A stretch of DNA of 64,000 bases from NCBI GenBank assembly GCA_035570235.1, contig DATMML010000064.1:62001-126000 (forward strand). The letters run 5' to 3'. Every line of letters starts with the position of its first letter. Position 1 is the first letter of the stretch. Of this stretch, positions 37,203 to 46,658 are shown piece after piece. Made by a program: the position numbers and the translations under genes. Source of the DNA: Vicinamibacteria bacterium (GTDB lineage Bacteria > Acidobacteriota > Vicinamibacteria > Fen-336). The notes beneath the pieces are model-generated. The model did not search any database. It was not told where the DNA came from and saw nothing but the letters and a program-made list of their open reading frames with translations.

Positions 37203-38003
37203 ATGTCGGGGGTTCCGATCGTGATCCGCCTTCACCACACTCCGTCCGCGCCGCTCTCCGACTTCGTAGACCTGCTTTGGCTGTACGACGGCTACGCTCC
37301 GTCGCACGCTAAGGAGCGGCTGCTTCCCATGGGCACCGTGGAGCTCGTGGTGAACCTGCGGGAAGACCAGCCCGCCTTCCGCCGCCCCGTGGTTGCCGGG
37401 CCCCATTCGGAGTATTCGGTCCTCGACACCTCCCAGCAAGCGTCGGTGATCGGCGTCCATTTCAAGCCGGGCGGAGCCTTCCCGTTCCTCGGCGTTCCCG
37501 CGGGAGAGCTCCACAATCTCGAGGTGGACCTTGACACCCTGTGGGGAGCGAGGGCTGCGGAGATGCGCGAGCGGATCCTCACCGCTCCCACCCCCCAGGC
37601 GAAGCTCCGGGTCCTGGAGCAGGCGCTTCTGGCCACCGCACGGTCTTTCGCGCGGCACCCGGCGGTGGCTTTTGCTCTCCGCGAGTTCGAAGCCGTACCC
37701 CAGGCACGGAGGATTGCCGACGTCACGAACGCCGTGGGCCTGTCGCAGAGACGCTTCATCGACCATTTCCGCGACGAGGTGGGTCTTACGCCCAAGCTCT
37801 TCTGCCGGGTGCGCCGATTCCAGGAGGTGGTGCGCCTCGTTCATCGGGCGCGGGAGGTCGACTGGACGGACGTCGCGCTCTCCTGCGGCTACTTCGACCA
37901 GGCTCACTTCATCCACGATTTCCGTGCCTTCTCGGGGCTCAGTCCCACGACCTACCTCGCCTGGAAGAGCGACCACCAAAACCACGTCCCGCTACCCGAC
38001 TAG
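37203..38003 (+). CDS. AraC-family transcriptional regulator
   Basis: The protein has 266 residues. The N-terminal 150 residues form the ligand-like domain seen in many soil-bacterial AraC proteins (HHTPSAPLSDFVDLLWLYDG, ERLLPMGTVELVVNL, VIGVHFKPGGAFPFLGVP). The C-terminal double helix-turn-helix contains ADVTNAVGLSQRRFIDHFRD, VGLTPKLFCRVRRFQ, DVALSCGYFDQAHFIHDFRA and FSGLSPTTYL. It probably controls the VOC-domain gene just downstream, 70 bases away on the same strand. No effector can be named. Confidence 0.92.
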   Translation: MSGVPIVIRLHHTPSAPLSDFVDLLWLYDGYAPSHAKERLLPMGTVELVVNLREDQPAFRRPVVAGPHSEYSVLDTSQQASVIGVHFKPGGAFPFLGVPAGELHNLEVDLDTLWGARAAEMRERILTAPTPQAKLRVLEQALLATARSFARHPAVAFALREFEAVPQARRIADVTNAVGLSQRRFIDHFRDEVGLTPKLFCRVRRFQEVVRLVHRAREVDWTDVALSCGYFDQAHFIHDFRAFSGLSPTTYLAWKSDHQNHVPLPD

Positions 38004-38073
38004 GCGTCAGTTTTTTACAATCCTCGGGGCCCAGTCTTCGGGCAGTGTAGGTGTGTCAAGGAGGCGAACGAAT

Positions 38074-38520
38074 ATGGCAGGAAAAGTGAAGCCGATCCCT
38101 GAGGGTTACCACACGGTCACGCCGTACTACACAGTCGCAAACGCCGCCAAGCTGCTCGAGTTCGTGAAGCAGGCCTTCGGGGCGGAGGAGACCTTCCGGA
38201 TGGCAGACCCTGATGGCTCGATCCGCCACGCGGAGGCACGCATCGGCGACTCGATGGTGATGATCGGCCAAGCGCGCGACCAATGGAAACCGAACCCGAA
38301 CGCCGTCTACCTCTACGTCCCCGACGTCGACGCCACGTACCGAAAGGCCCTGGCCGCGGGAGCCCGGTCGACGCAGGAGCCGACCACGCATTTTTACGGC
38401 GATCGGGGCGCCGGGGTCGAGGACGCGCAAGGCAACATCTGGTGGATCGGGACGCACGTGGAAGATGTGCCTCCGGGGGAGATGGAGAAGAGGGCAAAGG
38501 CGGCTCAGGCTAAGGCCTGA
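38074..38520 (+). CDS. VOC-family (glyoxalase/bleomycin-resistance-like) protein
   Basis: The 148-residue protein begins at ATG 38074 after AAGGAGGCG. It belongs to the PhnB-like branch of the VOC fold: PEGYHTVTPYYTVANAAKLL, FVKQAFGAEETFRM, GSIRHAEARIGDSMVMIGQA, VYLYVPDVDATYRKALAAGA, FYGDRGAGVEDAQGNIWWIG and a final THVEDVPPGEM. These proteins are cytosolic dimers, often without a demonstrated reaction. The tail is Lys/Ala-rich. Regulation by the preceding AraC protein is plausible. Confidence 0.92.
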   Translation: MAGKVKPIPEGYHTVTPYYTVANAAKLLEFVKQAFGAEETFRMADPDGSIRHAEARIGDSMVMIGQARDQWKPNPNAVYLYVPDVDATYRKALAAGARSTQEPTTHFYGDRGAGVEDAQGNIWWIGTHVEDVPPGEMEKRAKAAQAKA

Positions 38521-38609
38521 GGCCCCGTGGGGAGCGCGCCCCGGGCAATAGGCGGCCCGCCAAAGCCCAAGTAGCGTGCGTTTGCGGTCTTGAGATCGGA
38601 CCTGTCCTG

Positions 38610-38630
38610 AAGGGTCTGTGTGAGACCCTT
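38610..38630. repeat. perfect hairpin after the VOC gene
   Basis: AAGGGTCT (38610-38617) and AGACCCTT (38623-38630) form an 8-bp stem with a GTGTG loop, 90 bases after the VOC stop and 21 bases before a small ORF. There is no T tract. It could be a terminator-like element for the VOC gene or a binding site for the next unit. Confidence 0.45.
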
Positions 38631-38650
38631 GGCCGAGGTTTGCTCGCTGC

Positions 38651-38866
38651 ATGCGGCTCATTCGTCGTCGGGACCATGTCGTCTTCCAGGCTGAGGTCAC
38701 CGGAGGGGAGGCCTCGCTTCCGATCCTCCTCATAGACGGCCAGCCATTTCCTCCCGCGGAGGCAGCCGGCTATTTCCTTGCGGAAGCGACCGCAGCCGAG
38801 CTTGCTGAGCTCCGCCGAGGGGGCTACGTCCTCCTCTTGGCCGTCGAAGGAGCGGTAGTGCCATGA
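38651..38866 (+). CDS. small ORF, unknown
   Basis: This is a 71-codon frame. The predicted product has an even, soluble-protein-like composition with a beta-then-helix pattern (DHVVFQAEVTGGE, LPILLIDGQPFPPAEAAGYF, AELAELRRGGYVLLLAVEG), and it has no repeats or frame-shadow signature. I see no good ribosome site. It resembles no family I know. The next small ORF, at 39115, has a similar size and a Glu/Leu-rich end; the two may belong together. Confidence 0.4.
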   Translation: MRLIRRRDHVVFQAEVTGGEASLPILLIDGQPFPPAEAAGYFLAEATAAELAELRRGGYVLLLAVEGAVVP

Positions 38867-39114
38867 AGGAGCAGGGGTAGGGCCTTGTCTGTGTGCTCAA
38901 ACTGCCCTCACCCCCTACCGACGCCTTGAAGGCCCTGCGCGCAGTACAACTCGGCCCCACTTGCCACCGAAGCCCACACCGCCTTGGCCTTCAGGAGTAA
39001 CGCCTTCTATTTCATGGAGTTGAAGACGCTCGAGCGCTTCCGCAACGGCGGCCATTGGCCAACCCTGCTCCGGCCCCGGGCCAGCCCGCGGGTGAGCTTC
39101 CGACGAGCGCGCTG

Positions 39115-39372
39115 ATGAACGTCAATGACCTTCTCGCGGCTGCCGGGGGCCTCGATGAAGATGGGACGGTACGCCTTCCGGAGGTCCTTTGGAGGCTCCT
39201 CGGCGACGCTCCCAACGCTCTCGTCTTCGCCGCCGACCGTTCGACCGTTATTGGAGAAATTCGGCTTGCCCCCAACGGGGCCGGCGTCTACCACGTGCAG
39301 GGCGAGGGCTACACACTCCTTTCGCCCGAGGAGCTCGAGGAGCTCCTTCGCGTCGTGCCTGTGAGCGTCTAA
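39115..39372 (+). CDS. small ORF, unknown
   Basis: This is an 85-codon frame from ATG 39115; an in-frame TTG at 39055 would extend it to 105. The predicted protein is soluble and well balanced: VNDLLAAAGGLDEDGTVRLP, EVLWRLLGDAPNALVFAADR, TVIGEIRLAPNGAGVYHVQG and a final helix LSPEELEELLRVV. The ribosome site is weak. The frame ends 37 bases before the promoter of the next operon. No family recognised; coding is likely but not certain. Confidence 0.45.
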   Translation: MNVNDLLAAAGGLDEDGTVRLPEVLWRLLGDAPNALVFAADRSTVIGEIRLAPNGAGVYHVQGEGYTLLSPEELEELLRVVPVSV

Positions 39373-39409
39373 CCTTCATTTCCTCCGACTAAGCCACCTC
39401 ACAAAGTGT

Positions 39410-39438
39410 TTGACTTACTCTATTTTATAGAGTACTCT
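39410..39438 (+). promoter_or_regulatory. promoter with overlapping palindromic operator
   Basis: TTGACT (39410-39415) is a good -35 box. The 19-base palindrome TACTCTATTTTATAGAGTA (39416-39434; 8-bp arms, TTT centre) fills the spacer and reaches the -10 position (TACTCT, 39433-39438). The stretch is strikingly AT-rich for this genome. A dimeric winged-helix repressor binding here would block the promoter. The winged-helix protein encoded by the third gene of this operon (40737-41039) is the obvious candidate; that link is inference. Confidence 0.7.
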
Positions 39439-39488
39439 GTCCCCCTATGAAGCTTCCTGCAGTTTGGTTTCTGCCCATAGGAGCGCGA

Positions 39489-40058
39489 ATGAAGACCGCG
39501 ATTCCCACCCTTGCTCTTCCGCTTTTCCTCTCCACAGCGGTGCTCGCAGCGACATTCGTTCTTTCGTTGAGTCATCCGCTTGCCGCGCAGCCGCCGGTTT
39601 CAAACAGCGTCGACGCTCAACACGAGGCTATGCGCAAGCTCTCGTTTCTGGCCGGCCACTGGTCGGGGCCTGCGACCGTCTTTCGCGGACCGGGCGAAGG
39701 GCTTCATCTCACCCAGACGGAGGTTGTGGAGTACAAGCTGGACGGCCTCGTCCTGCTCATCGAAGGCACGAGCACAAGCGCTGACGGCAAGGTTGTCTTC
39801 AGCGCGCTCGCCACGATCGCGTACGACGACGCCTCCCATAGTTATCGCTTCCGCGCGTACCACGACGGCCACTATCTCGACACGGAGCTCCTGGTGCCCG
39901 CCAACGGTTTTTCCTGGAGCTTTACGGCCGGGCCAGCTCACGTCGTCAACACGATGGAGCTAACCAGCAAGGGCGAATGGCACGAAGTCACAGAGGCGAC
40001 CGTTGGCGGCAATCCCCCTCATCGCAGCGTGGACATGCTGCTTCAACATCTGCCGTAA
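39489..40058 (+). CDS. secreted DUF1579-like protein
   Basis: The 189-residue protein starts at ATG 39489 behind AGGAGCGCG; an ATG at 39447 would add 14 residues. A signal peptide (LALPLFLSTAVLAATFVLSL) ends near PLAAQ. The mature domain starts with MRKLSFLAGHWSGPATVF and EVVEYKLDGLVLLIEGTSTS, then VFSALATIAYDDASHSYRFR and HDGHYLDTELLVPANGFSWS. This is a lipocalin-like beta-barrel of the DUF1579 type, with no known activity. It is the first gene of a three-gene operon behind a palindromic operator. Confidence 0.8.
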   Translation: MKTAIPTLALPLFLSTAVLAATFVLSLSHPLAAQPPVSNSVDAQHEAMRKLSFLAGHWSGPATVFRGPGEGLHLTQTEVVEYKLDGLVLLIEGTSTSADGKVVFSALATIAYDDASHSYRFRAYHDGHYLDTELLVPANGFSWSFTAGPAHVVNTMELTSKGEWHEVTEATVGGNPPHRSVDMLLQHLP

Positions 40059-40068
40059 ACGAAGAGCA

Positions 40069-40092
40069 CGCTCCCGCGCAGCCGTGGGAGCG
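40069..40092 (+). other. intercistronic hairpin
   Basis: CGCTCCC (40069-40075) and GGGAGCG (40086-40092) form a perfect 7-bp stem with a 10-base loop, 11 bases after the first stop of the operon and 50 bases before the next start. There is no T tract. It may protect the upstream mRNA or partially terminate. Confidence 0.4.
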
Positions 40093-40141
40093 ACGCGGAG
40101 GCAGTGCGCGGCGGTTCGCGCTTCCTCAAGGAGAAGTAGCC

Positions 40142-40744
40142 ATGCAAGACCACGCCACCGAGCAGGAGCTGAAGGAGAGGCTGAGCCTCATCGAGAGCAT
40201 GATCGCCGAGGGACGCCGGAGCACAGAGAGCTGGGGGTGGACGTTCGTCCTGTGGGGTGCTGCTTACTATCTCGCCATCGCCTGGTCCACGCTGGGTCAC
40301 GGCGTCTGGGCTTGGCCAGTGACTACCTTGATCGCGGCCATTGTTACCTTTGTCGGTGCCTCCTCGAAGGGGGGCGATCACCCGGAGACCACTCTGGGCC
40401 GGGCAATCGGCTCTATCTGGATTGCCTTGGCAATCTCCCTGTTCCTGCTGTTTCCAGCCCTCGGCTTCAGTGGAAGACTGACCGATCTGCATGTTTTCGT
40501 GGCCGTCATATCGGCTATCCTTGGCATGGCGAACGGAGCCTCCGCCCTGATCCTTCGCTGGAAGGCTCAGGCGGCGTGCGCAGTCGTGTGGTGGGTTACG
40601 GCGGTGGCGGCCTGCTTCGGCACCGACGCGCAGAGCATGTTCGTGTTTCTCGTCGCCATTTTTCTCTGCCAGATCCTGTTCGGTATCTACGGCATGATCG
40701 CCGACGCGCAAGAGCGCAAGCGGCGCCGGCCAATCAATGCCTGA
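40142..40744 (+). CDS. multi-pass inner-membrane protein, unknown
   Basis: The 200-residue protein starts at ATG 40142 after AAGGAGAAG. A short helical N-terminus (EQELKERLSLIESMIAEGRR) precedes about six hydrophobic helices, for example GWTFVLWGAAYYLAIAWSTL, WPVTTLIAAIVTFVGASS, IWIALAISLFLLFPALGF, VFVAVISAILGMANGASAL and MFVFLVAIFLCQILFGIYGM. The arrangement of a coiled N-terminus then helices is common in acidobacterial membrane proteins co-transcribed with a small winged-helix regulator. The next gene starts inside its last codons. Confidence 0.8.
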   Translation: MQDHATEQELKERLSLIESMIAEGRRSTESWGWTFVLWGAAYYLAIAWSTLGHGVWAWPVTTLIAAIVTFVGASSKGGDHPETTLGRAIGSIWIALAISLFLLFPALGFSGRLTDLHVFVAVISAILGMANGASALILRWKAQAACAVVWWVTAVAACFGTDAQSMFVFLVAIFLCQILFGIYGMIADAQERKRRRPINA

Positions 40745-41039
40745 CGTGCCCGACCTCAATCCCGTGGTTCACGGCAGGCTGCGCCTAGCCTTGCTATCGC
40801 TGCTCAGCGGGGTGGAAAAGGCCGAGTTCAAGTGGCTGCGCGCCAAGACTGAATCCACAGACGGCAACCTGGGCGCGCAGCTGCTCAAGCTCGAAGAAGC
40901 CGGCTACGTGGCCGTCGAAAAGAAGTTCGTGTTGCGCAAGCCGCAGACCCTCTATCGAATGACCGAAGCCGGCCGCCATGCCCTCACCGAATACGTCCAG
41001 GCACTAAGACAACTGCTTGGCCCAGCCATCAAGATGTAG
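40737..41039 (+). CDS. small winged-helix transcriptional regulator
   Basis: This 100-residue single-domain DNA-binding protein overlaps the membrane protein gene by 8 bases. The pattern LNPVVHGRLRLALLSLLSGV, FKWLRAKTESTDGNLGAQLL, KLEEAGYVAVEKKFVLRKPQ, then a wing and TLYRMTEAGRHALTEYVQAL matches the MarR/PadR-like family that senses through dimerisation. It is the last gene of the operon that starts at 39489 and probably binds the palindrome at 39416-39434, making the unit self-repressing. Confidence 0.9.
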   Translation: MPDVPDLNPVVHGRLRLALLSLLSGVEKAEFKWLRAKTESTDGNLGAQLLKLEEAGYVAVEKKFVLRKPQTLYRMTEAGRHALTEYVQALRQLLGPAIKM

Positions 41040-41390
41040 AGTTCCGCGAGCTTGGCCTCGCGAGCCGGATCCTGCTTGGGGCTCCCGGCCAGCTGGCGGA
41101 TCCCAACCGAGTCCTGCGATGTTTATGAAGCATGCTTTGGCGGTCGGATCGGGGCCTGAGTAGCGGTCCTGCCAGGCCAGGACCTCCCTCCTCATGTGCG
41201 TGGCGTGGCACGAGGGGCTGAATTGGGCCCCCTGTTCTCGCAACGCTCCTGTCAAAGGCAGGCTCTCAAGCGCACGTTGACCCCAGAGTAAGCGCTGTCC
41301 GTCCCCGGGTCCCTGGAGGAGGGTCACTCGGTGCTATCCTTCGCTCCAAGCGTCGACGGAGACTTGGAATCTCACTTGAGGGGGTAGGCA
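41040..41390. other. intergenic region, 351 bases
   Basis: Immediately after the regulator stop, CGCGAG (41045-41050) and CTCGCG (41057-41062) form a 6-bp GC hairpin that could end the preceding operon. The remainder has no gene I can support. The end of the region must contain the promoter of the RDD-to-DUF58 cluster; no clear boxes seen. Confidence 0.45.
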
Positions 41391-42104
41391 TTGGAGCGCC
41401 AGGGCTCTGGTGGCCCATCGGAAACGACAGTCCTTGGCCTAGACAACGTGCCCCTGGACCTCCCTATCGCCGGGGCGGGGAGTCGCGCTCTGGCGGGCTT
41501 TCTCGACTATCTCGTGATTGGAATCGCTGTCGTCATCTGGGGCATCGCGTGTATCGTCGGCTCGACGGTTGGAGGACGGGCCCGATGGTGGATGCTCGCG
41601 CTGTTCCTCGTCGGCTTCTTCATCATCGAGTATGGCTACTTCGCCGGAGTGGAGGTCGCGCGGGCGGGGCAGACGCTGGGCAAATGGGCGCTCAGCCTCC
41701 GCGTCGTGACGCGGGAGGGAGGACGGCCAGGAACGGCAGCTTTCCTCATCCGAAATGCCGTGCGCAGTGTGGACCTCGTCGTCGGGGTACCGCTCATCGT
41801 AATGGACCCCCTGGCGCGACGGCTGGGGGACCGCCTCGCGGGAACCCTCGTGGTACATACGCAGGCGCCCACTCGCGAGACCGTCGTCCACCGCACGCCG
41901 CGGGGATGGAACGCGCAGGAGTCCGCGCTGCTTGAGAACTTCCTGCGCCGGGTCTCGGACTTGGAGCCTTGGCGCGCTGAACGCCTTGCTCGCCAGCTCC
42001 TCACCTGTATCGAGCGGGACGACCCCACCATGGCTTCGGAGATCGACCGAAGCAAGGACCCGGTCGAGGCGTTGCGGCGGGTTCTGCAGGCCGAGAGGAT
42101 GTGA
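41391..42104 (+). CDS. RDD-family membrane protein
   Basis: The protein has 237 residues. The start is taken as TTG 41391 because GAGGGGGTAGG is correctly spaced and no better start fits. An N-terminal VPLDLPIAGAGSRALAGFLD carries the R-x-x-A-x-x-x-D signature of the RDD domain, followed by helices VIGIAVVIWGIACIVG and MLALFLVGFFIIEYGYFAGV, the GQTLGKWALSLRVV motif, and DPLARRLGDRLAGTLVV. The C-terminal 80 residues are soluble and helical. RDD proteins are small permease-like membrane proteins of debated function. This is the first gene of a seven-gene envelope cluster. Confidence 0.9.
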   Translation: MERQGSGGPSETTVLGLDNVPLDLPIAGAGSRALAGFLDYLVIGIAVVIWGIACIVGSTVGGRARWWMLALFLVGFFIIEYGYFAGVEVARAGQTLGKWALSLRVVTREGGRPGTAAFLIRNAVRSVDLVVGVPLIVMDPLARRLGDRLAGTLVVHTQAPTRETVVHRTPRGWNAQESALLENFLRRVSDLEPWRAERLARQLLTCIERDDPTMASEIDRSKDPVEALRRVLQAERM

Positions 42105-42105
42105 G

Positions 42106-43071
42106 ATGGACTATGAGCAGTTCGTTCGGCTCCGGTCTCCTCTCTGGGACGAATTCGAGGCCCGGCTGCGTGCGGCCGAGAAGGAGCGGGAGAAGGTCCG
42201 CTACAGCGACCTTGAAGCGGCCGCGCTTCAGTACCGCCAAGTGCTTCACGATCACGCTCTCGCCGCTTCCCGCTTCTCCGATAGCGGGGCGGCCCGCCGC
42301 CTCCTCGCTCTAGCGCTCCAAGGCACCCATTGGCTGCACTGGGACCGCAGTGACCGCTTGCCCCCGCTGCGCCAGTTTTTCAGTCGAACGTTCCCGCTGG
42401 CCTACCGCAGCCACCTTCCGCATCTTGCCGTGGCGGCTGCCCTCTTCGCCACGGCACTTGTCTTCGGAGCCACTCTCGCGACCGTGCAGCCCGGCGCGGG
42501 CACGGCGCTCCTGGGGCCGCAAGCTGTCGAGGGCCTGCGTCGGGGCCACCTCTGGACGGAGTCGCTGGTGAGCGCCGTGCCGCCGGTCGTCTCGTCCTCG
42601 GGCATCGCCACCAACAATATGACCGTGGCCATCACCGGCTGGGCTGGCGGCGCTCTGTTCGGCCTCGGCTCCCTTTACGTCGTCCTCCTCAACGGCTTCC
42701 TCCTCGGCGTGATCCTCGCCACCACAGCCCACTACAGCCTCGCCGGCAACCTCTTGGCGTTCGTCGCGGCCCACGGGCCGCTCGAGATCACGCTCGTCCT
42801 CACCACCGCCGCGGGGGGGCTTCGCCTCGGCCAGGCCCTCGTCGCCGCCGGGGATCGCCCGCGCCGTGAGGTCGTGCGCGGTGCCAGCCGCGAGGCTCTC
42901 GTGCTGCTGCTCGGCTGCCTGCCCTGGTTTCTCCTCCTCGGTCTCGTCGAGGCTGTGGTCTCCCCCGCGCCCGCGATCCCCGCGCCGCTCAAAGCGGGGC
43001 TGGGCCTGGGCCTCGAGACCCTCTTCCTGACGGTCGCCTGGAACCCTCGGCTGGATAAGCACAACCCGTGA
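42106..43071 (+). CDS. stage II sporulation protein M-like membrane protein
   Basis: This 321-residue protein starts one base after the RDD stop. A soluble helical N-terminus of about 90 residues (YEQFVRLRSPLWDEFEARLR, RQVLHDHALAASRFSD) precedes about six helices of the SpoIIM fold, including HLAVAAALFATALVFGATLA, SSGIATNNMTVAITGWAGGA, GLGSLYVVLLNGFLLGVIL and FVAAHGPLEITLVLTTAAGG. The asparagine-containing NNMTVA element and the HGPLE segment are family hallmarks. Despite the name, the gene occurs widely in non-sporulating bacteria next to RDD and MoxR genes, as here. Confidence 0.92.
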   Translation: MDYEQFVRLRSPLWDEFEARLRAAEKEREKVRYSDLEAAALQYRQVLHDHALAASRFSDSGAARRLLALALQGTHWLHWDRSDRLPPLRQFFSRTFPLAYRSHLPHLAVAAALFATALVFGATLATVQPGAGTALLGPQAVEGLRRGHLWTESLVSAVPPVVSSSGIATNNMTVAITGWAGGALFGLGSLYVVLLNGFLLGVILATTAHYSLAGNLLAFVAAHGPLEITLVLTTAAGGLRLGQALVAAGDRPRREVVRGASREALVLLLGCLPWFLLLGLVEAVVSPAPAIPAPLKAGLGLGLETLFLTVAWNPRLDKHNP

Positions 43072-44015
43072 CGAGCGTCCCACCGCCAACGCAGCCCCTG
43101 TCGTTCCGGCTTCTGCTGGATGAGGCCGTGCGGCATGCGCGGCAACATTTCCGACGGATCTATCCGGCCGTCGCGATCCCGCTGGCCCTGGCCGGGGGCG
43201 CGCTCCCGCTGATCCAGTTGTCCTTCTCTGGGTACATGATTCTTCCGGGCCGGACGGGCCCGGCCCCGGGGGCTGTCCTCCTGGGCTTCGTTGCCAGCGC
43301 CGTCGCCATGCTCGTGGTGATGACGGTCTACTTGCTGGGCTACAGCGTGCTGGTGGTCGCGGCGCTGAACGCTCTCGCCCAGCGAGAGGTGTCGATGGCC
43401 CGCGCGTGGCTCTTCGTCCTGCGACCCAGGGTGCTCGGCACACTAATCCTGAAAACGATCGTGATCGGCTTCGGGCTTATTTTCTGTATGGTGCCGGGCA
43501 TCTACTGGAGCCTTCTCTTGAGCCTCGCGCTCCCCGTCATGGTCGAGGAGGCTCGTTTTGGAACGGGTGCGTTGCGACGGAGCGGCGAGCTGGCGCGCTA
43601 CAACCCGCTTCGTGACCTGGAGGCCGACCCACGGCTCAAAGCCTTCTTGATCTATTTCGTCGGGATCTTGCTCGGCCAGGTCGCCAACTTCGTAATCCAG
43701 CTCCCCTTGGTCGCCATCCAGCAAGTCATGATGTTCCGCGACCTGGCAGGCGGGCAGCGGATGGATCCTGCCACCATGATGAGGCGCCTCGCGTGGGTAC
43801 AGGTGCCCTCCGCGATGCTCGGAATGCTCATTCAGGCTGCTGTCTATCTCTACATGTCCTTCGGGATCGCCCTTCTCTTCTTCGACGTCAAGCGACGTAA
43901 AGAGGGGCTGGACCTTGAGGTGGCGATCGCTCACGTCATGGCGACGCGGGGGATCTCGGTCGCGGAGGCGGGGCCACTACCCTCCCCACCGGCAACGGAG
44001 AGGCCGGAACCATGA
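43068..44015 (+). CDS. multi-pass membrane protein of the MoxR/RDD cluster
   Basis: The 315-residue protein starts at GTG overlapping the SpoIIM-like stop. It has about six helices, for example VAIPLALAGGALPLIQLSF, VLLGFVASAVAMLVVMTVYL, IVIGFGLIFCMVPGIYWSLL, FLIYFVGILLGQVANFVIQL and AMLGMLIQAAVYLYMSFGIA. The PGIYWSLLLSLALPVMVEEA region and the AFLIYFVGIL helices resemble the DUF7544/glycerophosphodiester-phosphodiesterase membrane-domain type. A linker with a Pro-rich tail ends the protein. Function unknown. Confidence 0.82.
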   Translation: MTSVPPPTQPLSFRLLLDEAVRHARQHFRRIYPAVAIPLALAGGALPLIQLSFSGYMILPGRTGPAPGAVLLGFVASAVAMLVVMTVYLLGYSVLVVAALNALAQREVSMARAWLFVLRPRVLGTLILKTIVIGFGLIFCMVPGIYWSLLLSLALPVMVEEARFGTGALRRSGELARYNPLRDLEADPRLKAFLIYFVGILLGQVANFVIQLPLVAIQQVMMFRDLAGGQRMDPATMMRRLAWVQVPSAMLGMLIQAAVYLYMSFGIALLFFDVKRRKEGLDLEVAIAHVMATRGISVAEAGPLPSPPATERPEP

Positions 44016-44614
44016 CGGAGCGGGCGCCGATGGACCTTGTGGAGAGGGTCCTCGTGGAAAGCGGCGTCGACCGGACGGTCCCCCCGCCGGGCTGGGGCGG
44101 ATACCTGAGGGCGCTCGCCGAGGCCTTCGCGGAATGGCTTCGCCGCTCGTTTCCTGGATTCCGGGGCCTGACCGACATCCCGACAAAGCTCGGGCCTCTG
44201 GTGAGTGTTCTCCTGGCGCTGGTTCTCGTCTTGATCGTCGCCGCGCTGGTGCGGATGGTCGTTCAGACCCGGAGGGCCCGGCGTATGGTCCCGGCCGCGC
44301 CGGAGTTGTTGCCCGCTAGGGCCGCCAGCGTACCCGAGCGCGATCGCGCGGCCTGGAGACTGGAGATCGACCGCCGACTCGCTGCGGGCGACGTGGCGGG
44401 CGCCCTAGAGGCGATCTGGTGGTGGTTCGCGCGATCAGTCTCCGCCATCCCTGTGGACCAGTCCTGGACGAGCCGCGAACTGCTGGTCCGCTGCGACCGG
44501 GGTGACTTAGCACCCCAGGCCTGGGCCCTGGACCGGCTGCTCTACGGTGCGGAGCGCCCTGATTCCGAGCGCCTTCGGCTTTTCCTTAGGGGGCTGGAGG
44601 AGGCCCTCCCATGA
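44012..44614 (+). CDS. DUF4129 protein
   Basis: The 200-residue protein starts at ATG overlapping the previous stop. One transmembrane helix (LVSVLLALVLVLIVAALVRM) divides a short N-terminal part from the DUF4129 domain, which shows WRLEIDRRLAAGDVAGALEA, IWWWFARSVSAI, SWTSRELLVRC and FYGAERPDS-like LLYGAERPDSERLRL. DUF4129 commonly sits in transglutaminase or MoxR/DUF58 clusters and may help assemble the membrane complex. Confidence 0.88.
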   Translation: MTERAPMDLVERVLVESGVDRTVPPPGWGGYLRALAEAFAEWLRRSFPGFRGLTDIPTKLGPLVSVLLALVLVLIVAALVRMVVQTRRARRMVPAAPELLPARAASVPERDRAAWRLEIDRRLAAGDVAGALEAIWWWFARSVSAIPVDQSWTSRELLVRCDRGDLAPQAWALDRLLYGAERPDSERLRLFLRGLEEALP

Positions 44615-45686
44615 GGGACACCCACGCGGTCATCGCGGCCGCAGTCGTCGCGGGAGCCATGACGTTGTCCGCGGTGTTCCTACTCGGTGGACAAGGGAGC
44701 GCGGACGCGAGCGTGCTCTCGCGGGGCAGCCGGGGCTGGCTTGCCGCGCGTCGGTATTTGGAGGAGAGAGGCTGCCGCGTGTCCCTCCTGGATCACGCCC
44801 TCGACGAACCCGTCGTGGCAGGGGTCCTCGTCCTGGCTCTCCCCTGGCAGGAGCTGGGCTTCGAAGATCTGTCCGGAGGGATCGGTCGCCATCTCGGCAC
44901 GGGTCGCGACATCGTGTTTGCCTACTCGGCCGATGTCTTTGACTCGTCCGCGTCGGCCGTGGCGGACGCTCTTGACCTCGCCTGGGATGACCGGCGAGGA
45001 CGGCCCCCCCTGAATCCGTCCCGGTGGCGGCAATATGCTTCCGAGGAGTGGAGCCTCGCACCCGAACCGCTCCTGGGAGATGGCCTTCGGCCCGTCCGGA
45101 TTGAAGCGCCGAGGCGCGTCCCCCGACTGCCGACAGGCGCGACCGTCCTTTTACGCGACGGACGGGGCGGACCCACGGCATTCACCTTTCCCCGTTCGCG
45201 CGGCCACGTCACGGTTCTACCCGCCGATGCCTTCTCCAACGCCCGCCTCGGTGAGCCCGGCAACGCGGATCTCCTGGAGACGCTGCTGCAGAGACTGGGC
45301 GACAGGTGGGTCTTTGACGAGTTCCACCACGGCCTGCGCGCGTCGCTCGGGCCGGGTGAGACCGGACCTCAGCGCATTTTTCTCCTCTACCTCCTGCAGG
45401 TCGCCTTCGTATACGTGCTGGGCGTCGTCGCCGTCGCGCGCCACTTCGGCCCGGTCTGGAGTGAGCCCTTGGTGGCTCGCGGCTCCGCGGCCACGTTCCT
45501 GGTGGCGCTGGGCGCCCTCCATAACCGGCTCGGGCACCAGCACGCCGCAGCCCGACTTCTACTCTCTCGGGCGCGGGAGCTGGATGGACGCCTCGCCCTC
45601 CCAGACGACACCCGGGCGGATGCGGGCGGCTTCTTGGAGCTCGCGCGGTGCGTGGGAGAGGCACAATCCGGGAAGGGGAAGAGCGC

Positions 45687-45690
<4 letters not shown>
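44611..45690 (+). CDS. DUF4350 protein
   Basis: The 359-residue protein overlaps the DUF4129 stop. An N-terminal anchor helix (VIAAAVVAGAMTLSAVFLLG) is followed by a periplasmic domain with SVLSRGSRGWLAARRYLEER, GCRVSLLDHALDEP and VLVLALPWQELGFEDLSGG, the DUF4350 pattern, related to the GATase-like fold. A second helix (LLYLLQVAFVYVLGVVAVAR) and a C-terminal helical cytosolic tail complete it. DUF4350 proteins regularly accompany MoxR, DUF58 and DUF4129 genes. Function unknown. Confidence 0.88.
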
Positions 45691-46655
<965 letters not shown>

Positions 46656-46658
46656 ACG

